A stretch of DNA of 64,000 bases from Streptomyces sp. 11x1 (GTDB lineage Bacteria > Actinomycetota > Actinomycetes > Streptomycetales > Streptomycetaceae): positions 6,907,001 to 6,971,000 of the forward strand of contig NZ_CP122458.1 in the NCBI RefSeq assembly GCF_032598905.1. Reading direction: 5' to 3'. Below the pieces are notes generated by a model. That model was not told the origin of the DNA and did no database searches. It saw nothing but the letters and a program-made list of their open reading frames with translations. Below, one piece after another: positions 27,729 through 37,228 of the stretch. Each line of letters begins with the position of its first letter. The stretch's first letter is position 1. Made by a program: the position numbers and the translations under genes.

Positions 27729-29246
27729 GTGAGCGAACGCAGTGACCAGCAGCCCGACCCGGTCGACCCGACCGACCCGTTCGAGGAGATCATCGCCGCG
27801 GAGACCGACCGGGATCCCGACCTCGCGGTGATCGAGGCCGGCAGCCGAACCCTGCGTGCCCAGGGCGGCGCACCGCAGGCCGACGTGCCGGCCAGGCCCG
27901 CCGACCCGGCCCTCGACAAGGCCCTGCGCGACGTCGAGGCCGACCTCGCGACCCGCTGGGGCGAGACCAAACTGGAGCCCTCGGTCACGAGGATCGCCGC
28001 GCTGATGGATGTCCTGGGCGAGCCCCAGCGCTCGTACCCGTCCCTCCACATCACCGGCACCAACGGCAAGACCTCCACCGCCCGCATGATCGAGGCCCTC
28101 CTCGGCGCCTTCGAACTGCGCACCGGCCGGTACACCTCCCCGCACGTCCAGTCGATCACCGAGCGCATCAGCCTCGACGGCGCTCCCATCTCCGCCGAGC
28201 GGTTCATCGAGACGTACGAGGACATCAAGCCGTACGTCGAGATGGTGGACGCGGCCCAGGAGTACCGGCTCTCCTTCTTCGAGGTGCTCACGGGGATGGC
28301 GTACGCCGCCTTCGCCGACGCGCCCGTGGACGTGGCGGTCGTCGAGGTCGGCATGGGCGGCACCTGGGACGCCACCAACGTCATCGACGGGGACGTCGCC
28401 GTCGTCACCCCCATCGGCCTCGACCACACCGACCGGCTGGGCGAGACGCCCGCCGAGATCGCCGTGGAGAAGTCCGGCATCGTCAAGCAGGACGCGACGG
28501 TGATCCTGGCGCAGCAGCCGGTCGACGCGGCGCAGGTGCTGCTGAAGAAGGCCGTGGAGGTCGACGCGACCGTGGCCCGCGAGGGTCTGGAGTTCGGTGT
28601 CGTCTCGCGTCAGGTCGCCGTCGGCGGACAGATGCTGACCCTGCGAGGCCTGGGCGGCGAGTACCCCGAGGTCTACCTTCCGCTGCACGGCCCGTACCAG
28701 GCGCACAACGCGGCCGTCGCGCTCGCCGCCGTGGAGGCGTTCTTCGGCGTCGGTTCGCAGCGGCCCGAGCCGCTCGACATCGACACGGTTCGCAAGGCCT
28801 TCGCGACCGTCTCCTCGCCGGGCCGGCTGGAGGTCGTACGGCGGTCCCCGACCGTCGTGCTGGACGCCGCGCACAATCCGGCGGGCGCCCGGGCCACGGC
28901 CGAGGCCGTCGGTGAGGCGTTCGACTTCAGCCGGCTGATCGGTGTGGTCGGCGCGAGCGGCGACAAGAACGTGCGGGGTCTCCTGGAGGCCTTCGAACCG
29001 ATCTTCGCCGAGGTCGTGATCACGCAGAACTCCAGCCACCGGGCGATGGACGCCGACGAGCTGGCCGGTATCGCGGTGGAGGTGTTCGGCGAGGAGCGGG
29101 TGCAGGTCGAGCCCCGGCTGCCCGACGCCCTGGAGGCGGCGATCACGCTCGCCGAGGAGGAGGGCGAGTTCGCGGGCGGTGGCGTCCTCGTCACCGGTTC
29201 CGTCATCACCGTCGGCGAGGCCCGGCTGCTGCTGGGGAAGGGCTGA
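27729..29246 (+). CDS. folC: folylpolyglutamate synthase / dihydrofolate synthase
   Basis: ATP-dependent ligase adding glutamate to dihydropteroate and to folates. The 505-residue protein starts with GTG 27729 and has an unusually long acidic N-terminal extension of about 85 residues before the Mur-ligase-like core. Motifs: SLHITGTNGKTSTARMIEA (P-loop), TSPHVQSITERI, VAVVEVGMGGTWDATNV, GPYQAHNAAVALAA, and LDAAHNPAGARATAE in the C-terminal domain. It ends 10 bases before the DUF4233 gene, so the two are co-transcribed and probably translationally coupled. Confidence 0.94.
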   Translation: MSERSDQQPDPVDPTDPFEEIIAAETDRDPDLAVIEAGSRTLRAQGGAPQADVPARPADPALDKALRDVEADLATRWGETKLEPSVTRIAALMDVLGEPQRSYPSLHITGTNGKTSTARMIEALLGAFELRTGRYTSPHVQSITERISLDGAPISAERFIETYEDIKPYVEMVDAAQEYRLSFFEVLTGMAYAAFADAPVDVAVVEVGMGGTWDATNVIDGDVAVVTPIGLDHTDRLGETPAEIAVEKSGIVKQDATVILAQQPVDAAQVLLKKAVEVDATVAREGLEFGVVSRQVAVGGQMLTLRGLGGEYPEVYLPLHGPYQAHNAAVALAAVEAFFGVGSQRPEPLDIDTVRKAFATVSSPGRLEVVRRSPTVVLDAAHNPAGARATAEAVGEAFDFSRLIGVVGASGDKNVRGLLEAFEPIFAEVVITQNSSHRAMDADELAGIAVEVFGEERVQVEPRLPDALEAAITLAEEEGEFAGGGVLVTGSVITVGEARLLLGKG

Positions 29247-29256
29247 GTTCCACGAC

Positions 29257-29622
29257 ATGCGTACTCTCTGTGCTTCGACGCTGATCGGCGAGTTCTTCGT
29301 CATCGGCTTCGCCGGGCTGGTCGCCATGAAGGACCCGGATCTGGCCATGACCACGGTCTGGACGGTCAGCGGCATCGCCATGTTCCTCTGCGTCCTGCTG
29401 TGCGGTCTCGTCACCAGGCCCGGTGGGACCCAGCTCGGTTGGGCGCTCCAGATCGCGCTGATCCTCTCCGGGTTCTTCGTCCCGACGATGTTCTTCCTGG
29501 GCGCGGTCTTCGCCGCCCTGTGGTGGGCCTCGATCCACTACGGACGGAAGATCGACGAGGCCAAGGCCCGGTTCGCCGCGCAGGCCGCCACCGAGGCCGG
29601 TGCGTCCTCCGGAGCATCATGA
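29257..29622 (+). CDS. DUF4233 membrane protein
   Basis: A 121-residue protein with four hydrophobic helices: STLIGEFFVIGFAGLVAM, TVWTVSGIAMFLCVLLCGLV, LGWALQIALILSGFF and PTMFFLGAVFAALWWA, then a basic/Ala-rich cytoplasmic tail. The pattern and position directly after folC match the DUF4233 family of actinobacteria. The ribosome site (AAGGG) lies inside the end of folC. Function unknown; the conserved pairing with folC suggests a related role, perhaps in folate handling, but nothing proves it. Confidence 0.8.
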   Translation: MRTLCASTLIGEFFVIGFAGLVAMKDPDLAMTTVWTVSGIAMFLCVLLCGLVTRPGGTQLGWALQIALILSGFFVPTMFFLGAVFAALWWASIHYGRKIDEAKARFAAQAATEAGASSGAS

Positions 29623-29698
29623 CGCTGCGTAATACGGTGCCGGGCGCGCCCTGTAGCCTCTGAGCTCCGCACCCGCGTGAAACGAAGGAGTCACCACA

Positions 29699-30112
29699 GT
29701 GAGCCAGCGCACCCTCGTCCTGCTCAAGCCCGACGCCGTCCGGCGGGGCCTGACCGGCGAGATCATCAGCCGTATCGAGCGCAAGGCCGGCTGGCAGATC
29801 ACCGCGCTGGAGCTGCGGACCCTGGACCAGGAGACGCTGGAGCAGCACTACGGTGAGCACAAGGGCAAGCCGTTCTACGAGCCGCTCGTCGCGTTCATGG
29901 CCTCCGGTCCGGTCGTCGCCCTGATCGTCGAGGGCGAGCGGGTCATCGAGGGAGTCCGCGCGCTGGCCGGACCGACCGACCCGATCGCCGCCGCGCCCGG
30001 CTCCATCCGTGGTGACTACGGAGTGATCGTGCGCGAGAACCTCATCCACGCGTCGGACTCGGAGGAGTCGGCCGAGCGCGAGGTCAAGATCTTCTTCCCC
30101 GGGCGCGCGTAG
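29699..30112 (+). CDS. ndk: nucleoside diphosphate kinase
   Basis: Transfers the terminal phosphate from ATP to other nucleoside diphosphates through a phosphohistidine. The 137-residue protein (GTG start, AAGGAG upstream) is full length: TLVLLKPDAVRRGLTGEII, GLxALAGPTDP-type core (VRALAGPTDPIAAAPGSIRGDYG), and catalytic His117 in ENLIHASDSEESAEREV. The histidine falls at 117 as in characterised enzymes, supporting the start. Confidence 0.96.
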   Translation: MSQRTLVLLKPDAVRRGLTGEIISRIERKAGWQITALELRTLDQETLEQHYGEHKGKPFYEPLVAFMASGPVVALIVEGERVIEGVRALAGPTDPIAAAPGSIRGDYGVIVRENLIHASDSEESAEREVKIFFPGRA

Positions 30113-30585
30113 TAGCGTTCGCGACGGCGGGGGCCGGCGAGTCGCTCGCTCCCGCCGAGCGAACACCGCTGGACACCGGCCACCACCGTCGGACTCCGGC
30201 CACCACCTCTGGAAGACCCGAACGACCCCTGGCGGACCGGGAAAGCCTCCGGAACCCCCGGGACACTTCCACCACACCCGGCCACCACCCACACGGCCTA
30301 CACCCCGGCTGATCAGCCAACCCCGCCTAGAATTGGGCCGTACAACGGCATATGCGCGGCGATCGGGGGAACGCACACCCCCGATGGACCGTCTCCAGAG
30401 GCGAGGCGGCGCATCGCATGCCCACAATGGCGAAGACCCTCGCGCAGTGTTCGTGCGGGCGAGACTACGATGTAAGCCTTCACGTCACAGCACCCACTTC
30501 GCCGACCCGAAAAAGCCCTGAAAAGCCCTCAAAAGCCGTCAGTGCTCCGCTTGGGAAGGCCACACGAATCCTGATGGGGAACTCA
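30113..30585. other. upstream region of the mre operon
   Basis: About 470 bases without a convincing gene. It includes a C/A-rich stretch (30170-30310) with repeated CCGGCCACCAC-like words and a TAGAAT at 30328-30333 that could be a -10 element. An open frame runs from 30352 into mreB, but the good GGGGAA site points to a start at 30586. In Streptomyces mre transcription is developmentally controlled, so this long leader is the place to look for sites. Confidence 0.5.
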
Positions 30586-31605
30586 ATGTCGTTCATCGGC
30601 CGTGACATGGCTGTCGACCTCGGGACCGCCAACACGCTGGTGTACGTCAGGGGTCGCGGGATCGTACTGAACGAGCCGTCCGTCGTCGCGATCAACACCA
30701 ACACCGGTGGCATTCTCGCGGTCGGCGCGGAGGCGAAGAAGATGATCGGGCGGACCCCCGGCAACATCGTTGCCGTACGTCCGCTGAAGGACGGTGTCAT
30801 CGCCGACTTCGAGATCACCGAGCGGATGCTCCGCTACTTCATCCTGAAGATCCACAAGCGGCGCTATCTCGCCCGTCCTCGGGTCGTCGTCTGCGTGCCG
30901 TCCGGCATCACCGGTGTCGAGCGTCGCGCCGTCATCGAGGCGTCCTCCCAGGCAGGCGCCCGTCAGGTGCACATCATCGAGGAGCCGATGGCCGCGGCCA
31001 TCGGCTCCGGCCTGCCGGTCCACGAGGCCACGGGCAACATGGTGGTGGACATCGGCGGCGGCACCACGGAGGTCGCGGTCATCTCCCTCGGCGGCATCGT
31101 CACCGCCCAGTCCATCCGCGTCGCGGGCGACGAGTTGGACAACGCGATCATCCAGCACATCAAGAAGGAGTACTCACTCCTCCTCGGTGAGCGGACGGCC
31201 GAACAGATCAAGATCACGATCGGTTCGGCGTACGACCTCGACGCTGACGAGCACACCGAAATCCGCGGCCGGGACCTGGTGTCCGGGCTGCCCAAGACCG
31301 TCGTCATCTCCGCCGGGGAAGTGCGGAAGGCGATCGAGGAGCCCGTCAACGCCATCGTCGATGCCGTCAAGACGACCCTCGACAAGTGCCCCCCGGAACT
31401 CTCCGGCGACATCATGGACCGGGGCATCGTCCTCACCGGCGGCGGCGCCCTGCTGCGCGGTCTCGACGAACGGCTGCGCCGGGAGACCGGAATGCCGATC
31501 CATATCGCCGAGGACCCGCTCGACAGCGTGGCGCTCGGCTCCGGCAAGTGTGTCGAGGAGTTCGAGGCGTTGCAGCAGGTGCTCGACGCCCAGCCCCGCA
31601 GATGA
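30586..31605 (+). CDS. mreB: MreB, actin-like cell-shape protein
   Basis: Bacterial actin homologue that polymerises under the membrane; in Streptomyces it is needed mainly for spore wall formation rather than hyphal growth. The 339-residue product starts at ATG 30586 with GGGGAA 6 bases upstream, giving [20 protein letters not shown]. Actin-fold motifs: phosphate-1 loop DLGTANT, connect-1 [10 protein letters not shown] ([14 protein letters not shown]), phosphate-2 [15 protein letters not shown] and adenosine loop [15 protein letters not shown]. An earlier ATG at 30574 would add four residues. First gene of the mreB-mreC-mreD-PBP2-rodA cluster. Confidence 0.96.
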   Translation: MSFIGRDMAVDLGTANTLVYVRGRGIVLNEPSVVAINTNTGGILAVGAEAKKMIGRTPGNIVAVRPLKDGVIADFEITERMLRYFILKIHKRRYLARPRVVVCVPSGITGVERRAVIEASSQAGARQVHIIEEPMAAAIGSGLPVHEATGNMVVDIGGGTTEVAVISLGGIVTAQSIRVAGDELDNAIIQHIKKEYSLLLGERTAEQIKITIGSAYDLDADEHTEIRGRDLVSGLPKTVVISAGEVRKAIEEPVNAIVDAVKTTLDKCPPELSGDIMDRGIVLTGGGALLRGLDERLRRETGMPIHIAEDPLDSVALGSGKCVEEFEALQQVLDAQPRR

Positions 31606-31754
31606 CGTAACGCTTCGATTCCGCCGTACGGGACGTTCTCCTCTCGTGCGGCGGATCGTTGATATTGAGGCATAAGCTCCACAAAGCGCCCCTGTCGTTC
31701 CCGTGCCGGGATTCCCAGGGGCTACCCGAATTCCCCAATTCCTGTTGAATTCCT

Positions 31755-32732
31755 ATGAGGAAGGCACGGCCGCCGCACGTGAGGGACACACGAGAGAGCC
31801 GGCTGCTCCTGGTGCTGCTGATCGCCGTCGCGTTCGCGCTGATCACGGTGGACATCCGCGGCGGGAAGGACTCACCGGTCGACGGTGCCCGACGTGCCGC
31901 CGCCACCGTCTTCGGCCCGATCGAGGACGGTGTGTCGACCGCCGTCGACCCCATCGGCAACGCCATAAGCGCCGTCCGCGACTCCGGCTCCCGCCACGAC
32001 CGCCTCGCCGCGCTGGAGAAGGAGAACGCCGAACTGAAGGCGGCCCTCGGCAGCGACGACCGCAACAGCAGCAGGGTCGAACAGCTCGACAAGATGCTGA
32101 AGACCGCCGCGAACGGCCGGTACGGCATCAAGGGCGCCGAGGTCATCGCCATAGGAGCGGCCCAGGGCTTCTCCTGGACCGTCACCATCGACATCGGCAC
32201 CGAGGACGGCATCACCCGCGACATGACCGTCCTCAACGGCAACGGGCTGGTCGGCCGCGTCACCACCGTCGGGCCGAACACCGCGACCGTCCTCCTCGCC
32301 AACGACCCCGACTTCACCGTCGGCACCCGGATGGAGGCCACCGACGAACTCGGCTTCGCCTCCGGCCAGGGCGACCGGCCGCTGCGCGTCGAACTGCTCA
32401 ACGGCAAGGCCAAGGTGAAGGAGGGCGACCGTCTCGTCACCTTCGGCTCCCAGGCCGACAAGCCGTTCGTCCCGGGCGTCCCGGTCGGTGTCGTCTCCCG
32501 CGTCGACCCCTCCGGCGGCGACCTCACCCGCACGATCTACGTCAAGCCGTTCGTGGCCTTCACCCAGTTGGACATCGTCGGCGTCGTCGTCCAGCCGCCG
32601 CGCAAGGACCCTCGCGACACCGTCCTGCCGGCCAAGCCGAAGGCCACCCCCACGCCCACCGTGACGGTCACGGTCACACCGGGCGCGGACGAACCGGGCG
32701 ACGGCGCCGACGGACAGTCGCAAGAGCAGTAG
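31755..32732 (+). CDS. mreC: MreC, cell-shape protein
   Basis: A single-pass membrane protein linking MreB to cell-wall enzymes outside the membrane. The 325-residue product has a membrane helix near residues 17-34 (LLLVLLIAVAFALITVDI), a coiled coil (RLAALEKENAELKAAL), and a beta-rich periplasm-facing domain with NGNGLVGRVTTVGPNTATVLL, typical MreC. The tail TPTPTVTVTVTPG onward is low complexity. The annotated ATG at 31755 lacks a clear ribosome site; GTG at 31776 (VRDTRESRLLL) is a possible alternative start. Lies 149 bases after mreB. Confidence 0.93.
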   Translation: MRKARPPHVRDTRESRLLLVLLIAVAFALITVDIRGGKDSPVDGARRAAATVFGPIEDGVSTAVDPIGNAISAVRDSGSRHDRLAALEKENAELKAALGSDDRNSSRVEQLDKMLKTAANGRYGIKGAEVIAIGAAQGFSWTVTIDIGTEDGITRDMTVLNGNGLVGRVTTVGPNTATVLLANDPDFTVGTRMEATDELGFASGQGDRPLRVELLNGKAKVKEGDRLVTFGSQADKPFVPGVPVGVVSRVDPSGGDLTRTIYVKPFVAFTQLDIVGVVVQPPRKDPRDTVLPAKPKATPTPTVTVTVTPGADEPGDGADGQSQEQ

Positions 32733-32760
32733 ACGTAGGACAGTAGGAGCTGACCCCCTG

Positions 32761-33432
32761 ATGCGCTTCAACCGGATGCTGCTCTCCACCACCCTGGTGA
32801 TCGTCGCCCTGGTGATCCAGGTGAGCGTCCTCGCCAGACTCCATCTCCCGGGCGCCGTACCGGACCTGGTGCTCCTCACCGTGCTCGGCCTCGCCCTGGT
32901 CTACGGCCATGTCGGCGGCGCCCTGATCGGCTTCGGCGCCGGGCTGCTGTCCGACCTCGCGCCGCCCGCCGACCACGCGGCCGGGCGGTACGCCCTGGTC
33001 CTGTGCGTCATCGGCTACCTCGCGGGACTGGCGAAGCCCGAGACGGGCCGCCTGAAGTCGGCGACCGGACCGATGGTCGTGGTCGTCGTCGCCGCCCTCG
33101 GCTCCACCCTCCTGTACGCCGGTGTCGGTGCCCTCGTCGGAGACGACGCCGCCCGCCACGTCGGCCTGCCCAGCCTGCTGTTCACCGCCGCGCTCTACGA
33201 CCTGCTGCTCGCGCCCTTCGTCGTCCCCGGCGTCATCGCGCTCGCCCGGCGCGCCGAGAACGACCCGCTCGCCGAGACCGGCAGCGCCGCCAAGGCGACC
33301 GACGTCGCCTCCGGCTGGCTCTCCTCCGGCACCGGCCTGCGCATCGGCAACCAGCGCGGCGGACTCCGCATCAAGGCCGCGCGCTCACGGATGGCCAGGG
33401 CGGGACGCATCAAGGGGGTAAAGCGGCTGTGA
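32761..33432 (+). CDS. mreD: MreD, cell-shape membrane protein
   Basis: A 223-residue integral membrane protein with five or six helices (TTLVIVALVIQVSVL, LVLLTVLGLALVYG, GALIGFGAGLLSDLAPP, and others) and the MreD landmark GFGAGLLSDLAPPADHAAGRYAL. It works with MreC and RodA in lateral or spore wall synthesis. AGGAG lies upstream of ATG 32761. Its stop overlaps the GTG start of the His-rich ORF at 33429 (GTGA), showing tight coupling. Confidence 0.93.
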   Translation: MRFNRMLLSTTLVIVALVIQVSVLARLHLPGAVPDLVLLTVLGLALVYGHVGGALIGFGAGLLSDLAPPADHAAGRYALVLCVIGYLAGLAKPETGRLKSATGPMVVVVVAALGSTLLYAGVGALVGDDAARHVGLPSLLFTAALYDLLLAPFVVPGVIALARRAENDPLAETGSAAKATDVASGWLSSGTGLRIGNQRGGLRIKAARSRMARAGRIKGVKRL

Positions 33433-33536
33433 CGGCACGGCAATCGGACAGCGGAACCGATCACCGCCGAGCGGTGTACCCCATGTACCGGCACCACGCG
33501 CACCACCCGCACACGCATCACCCGCACACGCACTGA
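33429..33536 (+). CDS. 35-residue His-rich ORF coupled to mreD
   Basis: GTG 33429 overlaps the mreD stop in a GTGA arrangement and opens a 35-residue frame ending at TGA 33534-33536, 16 bases before the PBP2 start. The peptide starts MTARQSDSGTDHRRAVY and its last third is a repeat of His with Pro, Thr and Ala (MYRHHAHHPHTHHPHTH): about one residue in three is histidine. The start-stop overlap and the exact fit between two genes suggest it is translated. It could be a metal-binding peptide, a translational coupler that keeps ribosomes moving to PBP2, or an accident. I know no named family. Confidence 0.45.
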   Translation: MTARQSDSGTDHRRAVYPMYRHHAHHPHTHHPHTH

Positions 33537-33552
33537 GAGGGGGAGACAGGCA

Positions 33553-35946
33553 GTGACCAACATCCCGGAGACCGGGCGGACCCCACGGGTCCAGATCCGG
33601 CTCGTCATCATCCAGATCCTCGTCTTCTCCCTCCTCGGCACCCTCGGCGGCCGCCTCTGGTACCTCCAGATCCGCGAGGGCGACGCCTACGCCAAGGAAG
33701 CCTCCGGCAACCACGTCCAGCAGGTCGTCCAGCCCGCCGTACGCGGCTCGATCCTGGACGCGGGCGGAGTGCCGATCGCGGACAACGAGACCCGCCTCGT
33801 CGTCTCCGCCTCCCGCACCGACCTGCTCAAGATGGACGACGACGGCAAGGCCGTCCTCACCAAGCTCGCAGGCGTCCTGGACATGAAGCCCAAGGACGTC
33901 ATGGACAAGGTCCGCCTCTGCGACTCGGAGACCCCCCAGCCCTGCTGGAACGGCTCGCCCTACCAGCCGATCCCCATCACCGACGAGGCCACCGCCAAGC
34001 AGGCCCTGCAGATCCGCGAGCGCTCCGAGGACTTCCCCGGCATCACCGCCGAACCCCAGGCCGTCCGCCGCTACGCCAGCCCTGGCGGCTCCAAGACCTC
34101 CCAGGTCCTTGGGTACCTCTCCCCGGTCACCGACGAGGAGATCACCAAGGCCCAGGACACCGACTCGCCGTATCTGCGCTCCGACCAGGTCGGCCGCTCC
34201 GGCCTGGAGCGCCAGTACGACAAGGAACTGCGCGGCAAGGCCGGCGTCACCCGGTACGAGGTCGACAACCTCGGCCGGGTCATCGGCGAGGCCGAGGCCG
34301 ACCCCGCCCAGCCCGGCGCCAACCTCGTCACCAGCATCGACGCCCGCGTGCAGCGCATCGCCGAGTACGAACTCAACGAGGCGATGAAGGAAGCCCGCAA
34401 GCAGAACGACCGCAACACCGGGACCAACTACAAGGCGGACTCCGGCGCGGTCGTCGTGATGGAGGCCAAGACCGGCCGTGTGGTCGCCATGGCCTCCAAC
34501 CCGGACTACGACCCCAACGCCTGGGTCGGCGGCATCTCCGCCAAGGACTACGCCAAGCTCACCGGCAAGAAGTCCAACTACCCGCTGCTGAACCGCGCGA
34601 TCCAGGGCCAGTCGGCCCCCGGCTCCGTGTTCAAGGTGATCCCGACGGCCGCCGCGGTGAACGCCGGCTACTCCTTCAACGGCCCGTACCAATGCTCCAG
34701 TTCGTACTCGATCGGCGGCCAGGTCTTCAAGAACTTTGAGTCCCAGAGCCATGGCGCGATCAGCCTCGGCAAGGCGCTGGAGGTCTCCTGCGACACCGTC
34801 TTCTACCGCCTCTCCCACGAGGAGTGGAAGCGCGACGGAGGCATCAAGCCCAAGAAGGGCGCCAACGACTGGTTCTACAAGACCGCCCACCAGTTCGGCC
34901 TCGGCGCCGAGACCGGCATCGATCTGCCGAACGAGGTCACCGGCCGCATCCCGGACCGCCAGTGGAAGCAGAAGTACTGGGAGGACAACAAGGACGCCTG
35001 GTGCAAGTACGGCAAGAAGGGCGGCTCGTACGCCGAGCAGATCGCGTACGAGAACTGCCTCGAAGGCAACCGCCTGCGTGCCGGTGACTCCGTCAACTAC
35101 TCCATCGGCCAGGGCGACACCCTCGTCACCCCCATCCAGATGGCCACCATCTACGCGGCCATCTCCAACGGCGGCACCCTCTACGACCCCACCGTCGGCA
35201 AGGCGATCATCAGCGCCGACGGCAAGAACGTGCAGGAGATCGCACCCAAGTCGCACGGCAAACTGCCGATGACGAAGAAGACCCGCGACGAGATAGACGA
35301 AGCCCTCGCGGGAGTCGCGACCCGAGGCACGGCAGCCTGGCGCTTCCAGGGCTGGCCGCAGGACGAGATCCCGATCCACGCCAAGACGGGTACGGCCGAG
35401 GTCTACGGCAAGCAGACGACCTCCTGGTTCACCACGTACACCAAGGACTACTCGATCGTCATGACGATCTCCCAGGGTGGTACGGGCTCCGGCGCCTCGG
35501 CACCCGCCGTGCGCAAGCTCTACAACGCGCTCTACGGCGTCTCCGAGGACGGAAAGATCGACAGGAAGAAGGCACTGCTGCCCACCCCGCAGAAGGGCCT
35601 GCCGAAGATCGAGTCCGACGGTTCGATCGACTCCCCGAAGCTGGAGTCCTACCCGCCGAAGAAGTCCAAGAAGGAGGCCGCCGAGGACGGCACCCAGGTG
35701 GTCGCCGCGGGGCCCGGCGCCCGACCGGTCTCCTTCGACGTCCCGGCGGCGATCCTCGACACACGGGGCGGCGGCACCAACCGCGCCGCCCGCCGACGCG
35801 ACGATCGAGGTCGACGGCGAGGGGGCGGCGGAGGCCGCTGCGGCAGCGGCCGTTGTGGCAGTGGCAGTGGCAGCGGCGGCGGTGGCAGTCGCGGTGAAGG
35901 CGGCGGTGGCAGCCGCGGTGGTCGGGGACGGAGGAGGTCCGGATGA
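33553..35946 (+). CDS. mrdA: class B penicillin-binding protein 2 (elongation/spore wall transpeptidase)
   Basis: Cross-links peptidoglycan outside the membrane together with RodA. The 797-residue product (GTG 33553) has an N-terminal membrane anchor (LVIIQILVFSLLGTLGGRLWYL), the dimerisation domain with AVRGSILDAGGVPIADN, and the transpeptidase domain with the catalytic SVFK (Ser358), the SIGQG motif (Ser517) and KTGTAEV (Lys611). An extra segment with two or three cysteines (PYQCSSSYSIGG, WCKYGKKGG, ENCLEGN) may form disulfides. The last 60 residues are an odd Arg/Gly/Ser-rich tail. Its TGA stop overlaps the rodA ATG (ATGA), so the two are coupled. The gene symbol is by homology of position; pbp2 is equally used. 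Confidence 0.94.
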   Translation: MTNIPETGRTPRVQIRLVIIQILVFSLLGTLGGRLWYLQIREGDAYAKEASGNHVQQVVQPAVRGSILDAGGVPIADNETRLVVSASRTDLLKMDDDGKAVLTKLAGVLDMKPKDVMDKVRLCDSETPQPCWNGSPYQPIPITDEATAKQALQIRERSEDFPGITAEPQAVRRYASPGGSKTSQVLGYLSPVTDEEITKAQDTDSPYLRSDQVGRSGLERQYDKELRGKAGVTRYEVDNLGRVIGEAEADPAQPGANLVTSIDARVQRIAEYELNEAMKEARKQNDRNTGTNYKADSGAVVVMEAKTGRVVAMASNPDYDPNAWVGGISAKDYAKLTGKKSNYPLLNRAIQGQSAPGSVFKVIPTAAAVNAGYSFNGPYQCSSSYSIGGQVFKNFESQSHGAISLGKALEVSCDTVFYRLSHEEWKRDGGIKPKKGANDWFYKTAHQFGLGAETGIDLPNEVTGRIPDRQWKQKYWEDNKDAWCKYGKKGGSYAEQIAYENCLEGNRLRAGDSVNYSIGQGDTLVTPIQMATIYAAISNGGTLYDPTVGKAIISADGKNVQEIAPKSHGKLPMTKKTRDEIDEALAGVATRGTAAWRFQGWPQDEIPIHAKTGTAEVYGKQTTSWFTTYTKDYSIVMTISQGGTGSGASAPAVRKLYNALYGVSEDGKIDRKKALLPTPQKGLPKIESDGSIDSPKLESYPPKKSKKEAAEDGTQVVAAGPGARPVSFDVPAAILDTRGGGTNRAARRRDDRGRRRGGGGGRCGSGRCGSGSGSGGGGSRGEGGGGSRGGRGRRRSG

Positions 35947-37139
35947 CCGGCAACAGCTTCTCCGTCTCCGGGTACGGGCCCGAACGCACCGGCTGGACCC
36001 GGCTGTTCGCCCGTGACTCGCTCGCCCGCCGGCTCGACTGGCCGATACTGTTCTCGGCCATCGCGCTCTCCCTGATCGGCGCGGCCCTCGTCTACTCGGC
36101 GACCCGCAACCGCACCGAGCTCAACCAGGGCGACCCGTACTACTTCCTGCTCCGGCACCTGCTCAACACCGGCATCGGCTTCGCCCTGATGATCGGCACG
36201 GTCTGGCTCGGCCACCGCACCCTACGCACGGCCGTCCCCATCCTGTACGGCATCTCGGTGCTGCTGATCCTGCTGGTGCTCACCCCGATGGGCGCGACCA
36301 TCAACGGCGCGCACGCATGGATCGTCGTCGGCGGCGGCTTCTCGCTCCAGCCCTCGGAGTTCGTGAAGGTCACGATCATCCTGGGGATGGCGATGCTGCT
36401 GGCGGCCCGGGTGGACGCGGGCGACAAACCCCACCCCGACCACCGCACGGTCGTCCAGGCCCTCGGGCTCGCAGCCGTCCCGATACTGATCGTGCTGCTC
36501 ATGCCCGACCTCGGCTCGGTCATGGTCATGGTGGTCATCGTGCTCGGCGTCCTGCTCACCTCCGGCGCCTCCAACCGGTGGGTCCTAGGCCTCATCGGCA
36601 CGGGCGCGGTCGGCGCGATCGCCGTCTGGCAGCTCGGGGTGCTTGACGAGTACCAGATCAACCGCTTCGCGGCCTTCGCCAACCCCGAACTCGACCCGGC
36701 CGGCGTGGGCTACAACACCAACCAGGCCCGGATCGCCATCGGCTCCGGCGGGCTGCTCGGCACCGGGCTGTTCAAGGGCTCGCAGACCACGGGACAGTTC
36801 GTGCCCGAGCAGCAGACCGACTTCGTGTTCACGGTGGCGGGGGAGGAGCTCGGCTTCGTGGGCGCCGGGCTGATCATCGTGCTGCTCGGTGTCGTCCTGT
36901 GGAGGGCCTGCCGGATCGCCCGCGAGACCACCGAGCTGTACGGCACGATCGTCGCCGGCGGCATCATCGCCTGGTTCGCCTTCCAGTCCTTCGAGAACAT
37001 CGGCATGACCCTCGGCATCATGCCGGTGGCGGGCCTGCCGCTGCCGTTCGTGTCGTACGGCGGTTCGTCGATGTTCGCGGTGTGGGTGGCGGTGGGGTTG
37101 CTGCAGTCCATCAGAGTGCAGCGCCCGATGTCGGCGTAA
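35943..37139 (+). CDS. rodA: RodA/FtsW-family (SEDS) peptidoglycan glycosyltransferase
   Basis: A 398-residue membrane glycosyltransferase that polymerises lipid II, partner of the upstream PBP2; called sfr in Streptomyces literature. Ten membrane helices are predicted. SEDS landmarks: GATINGAHAWIVVGGGFSLQPSEFVKV, MPDLGSVMVMVVIVLGVL, GVGYNTNQARIAIGSGGLLGTG, QQTDFVFTVAGEELGFVG (catalytic Asp region), and FENIGMTLGIMPVAGLPLPFVSYGGSSM. Start ATG overlaps the PBP2 stop. Ends at the hairpin 37156-37200. Confidence 0.96.
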   Translation: MTGNSFSVSGYGPERTGWTRLFARDSLARRLDWPILFSAIALSLIGAALVYSATRNRTELNQGDPYYFLLRHLLNTGIGFALMIGTVWLGHRTLRTAVPILYGISVLLILLVLTPMGATINGAHAWIVVGGGFSLQPSEFVKVTIILGMAMLLAARVDAGDKPHPDHRTVVQALGLAAVPILIVLLMPDLGSVMVMVVIVLGVLLTSGASNRWVLGLIGTGAVGAIAVWQLGVLDEYQINRFAAFANPELDPAGVGYNTNQARIAIGSGGLLGTGLFKGSQTTGQFVPEQQTDFVFTVAGEELGFVGAGLIIVLLGVVLWRACRIARETTELYGTIVAGGIIAWFAFQSFENIGMTLGIMPVAGLPLPFVSYGGSSMFAVWVAVGLLQSIRVQRPMSA

Positions 37140-37155
37140 GGTCCCGGTGCTCCTC

Positions 37156-37200
37156 AGGGGCAGGCCTCCGCTCCCTCCATGGGGGCGATGGTCTGCCCCT
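37156..37200 (+). terminator. terminator of the mre/rodA operon
   Basis: AGGGGCAGGCC (37156-37166) pairs with GGTCTGCCCCT (37190-37200), one mismatch, then TTTAC. It lies 17 bases past the rodA stop. Confidence 0.65.
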
Positions 37201-37228
37201 TTACCGAATATGCGACTAGATTCATTTC

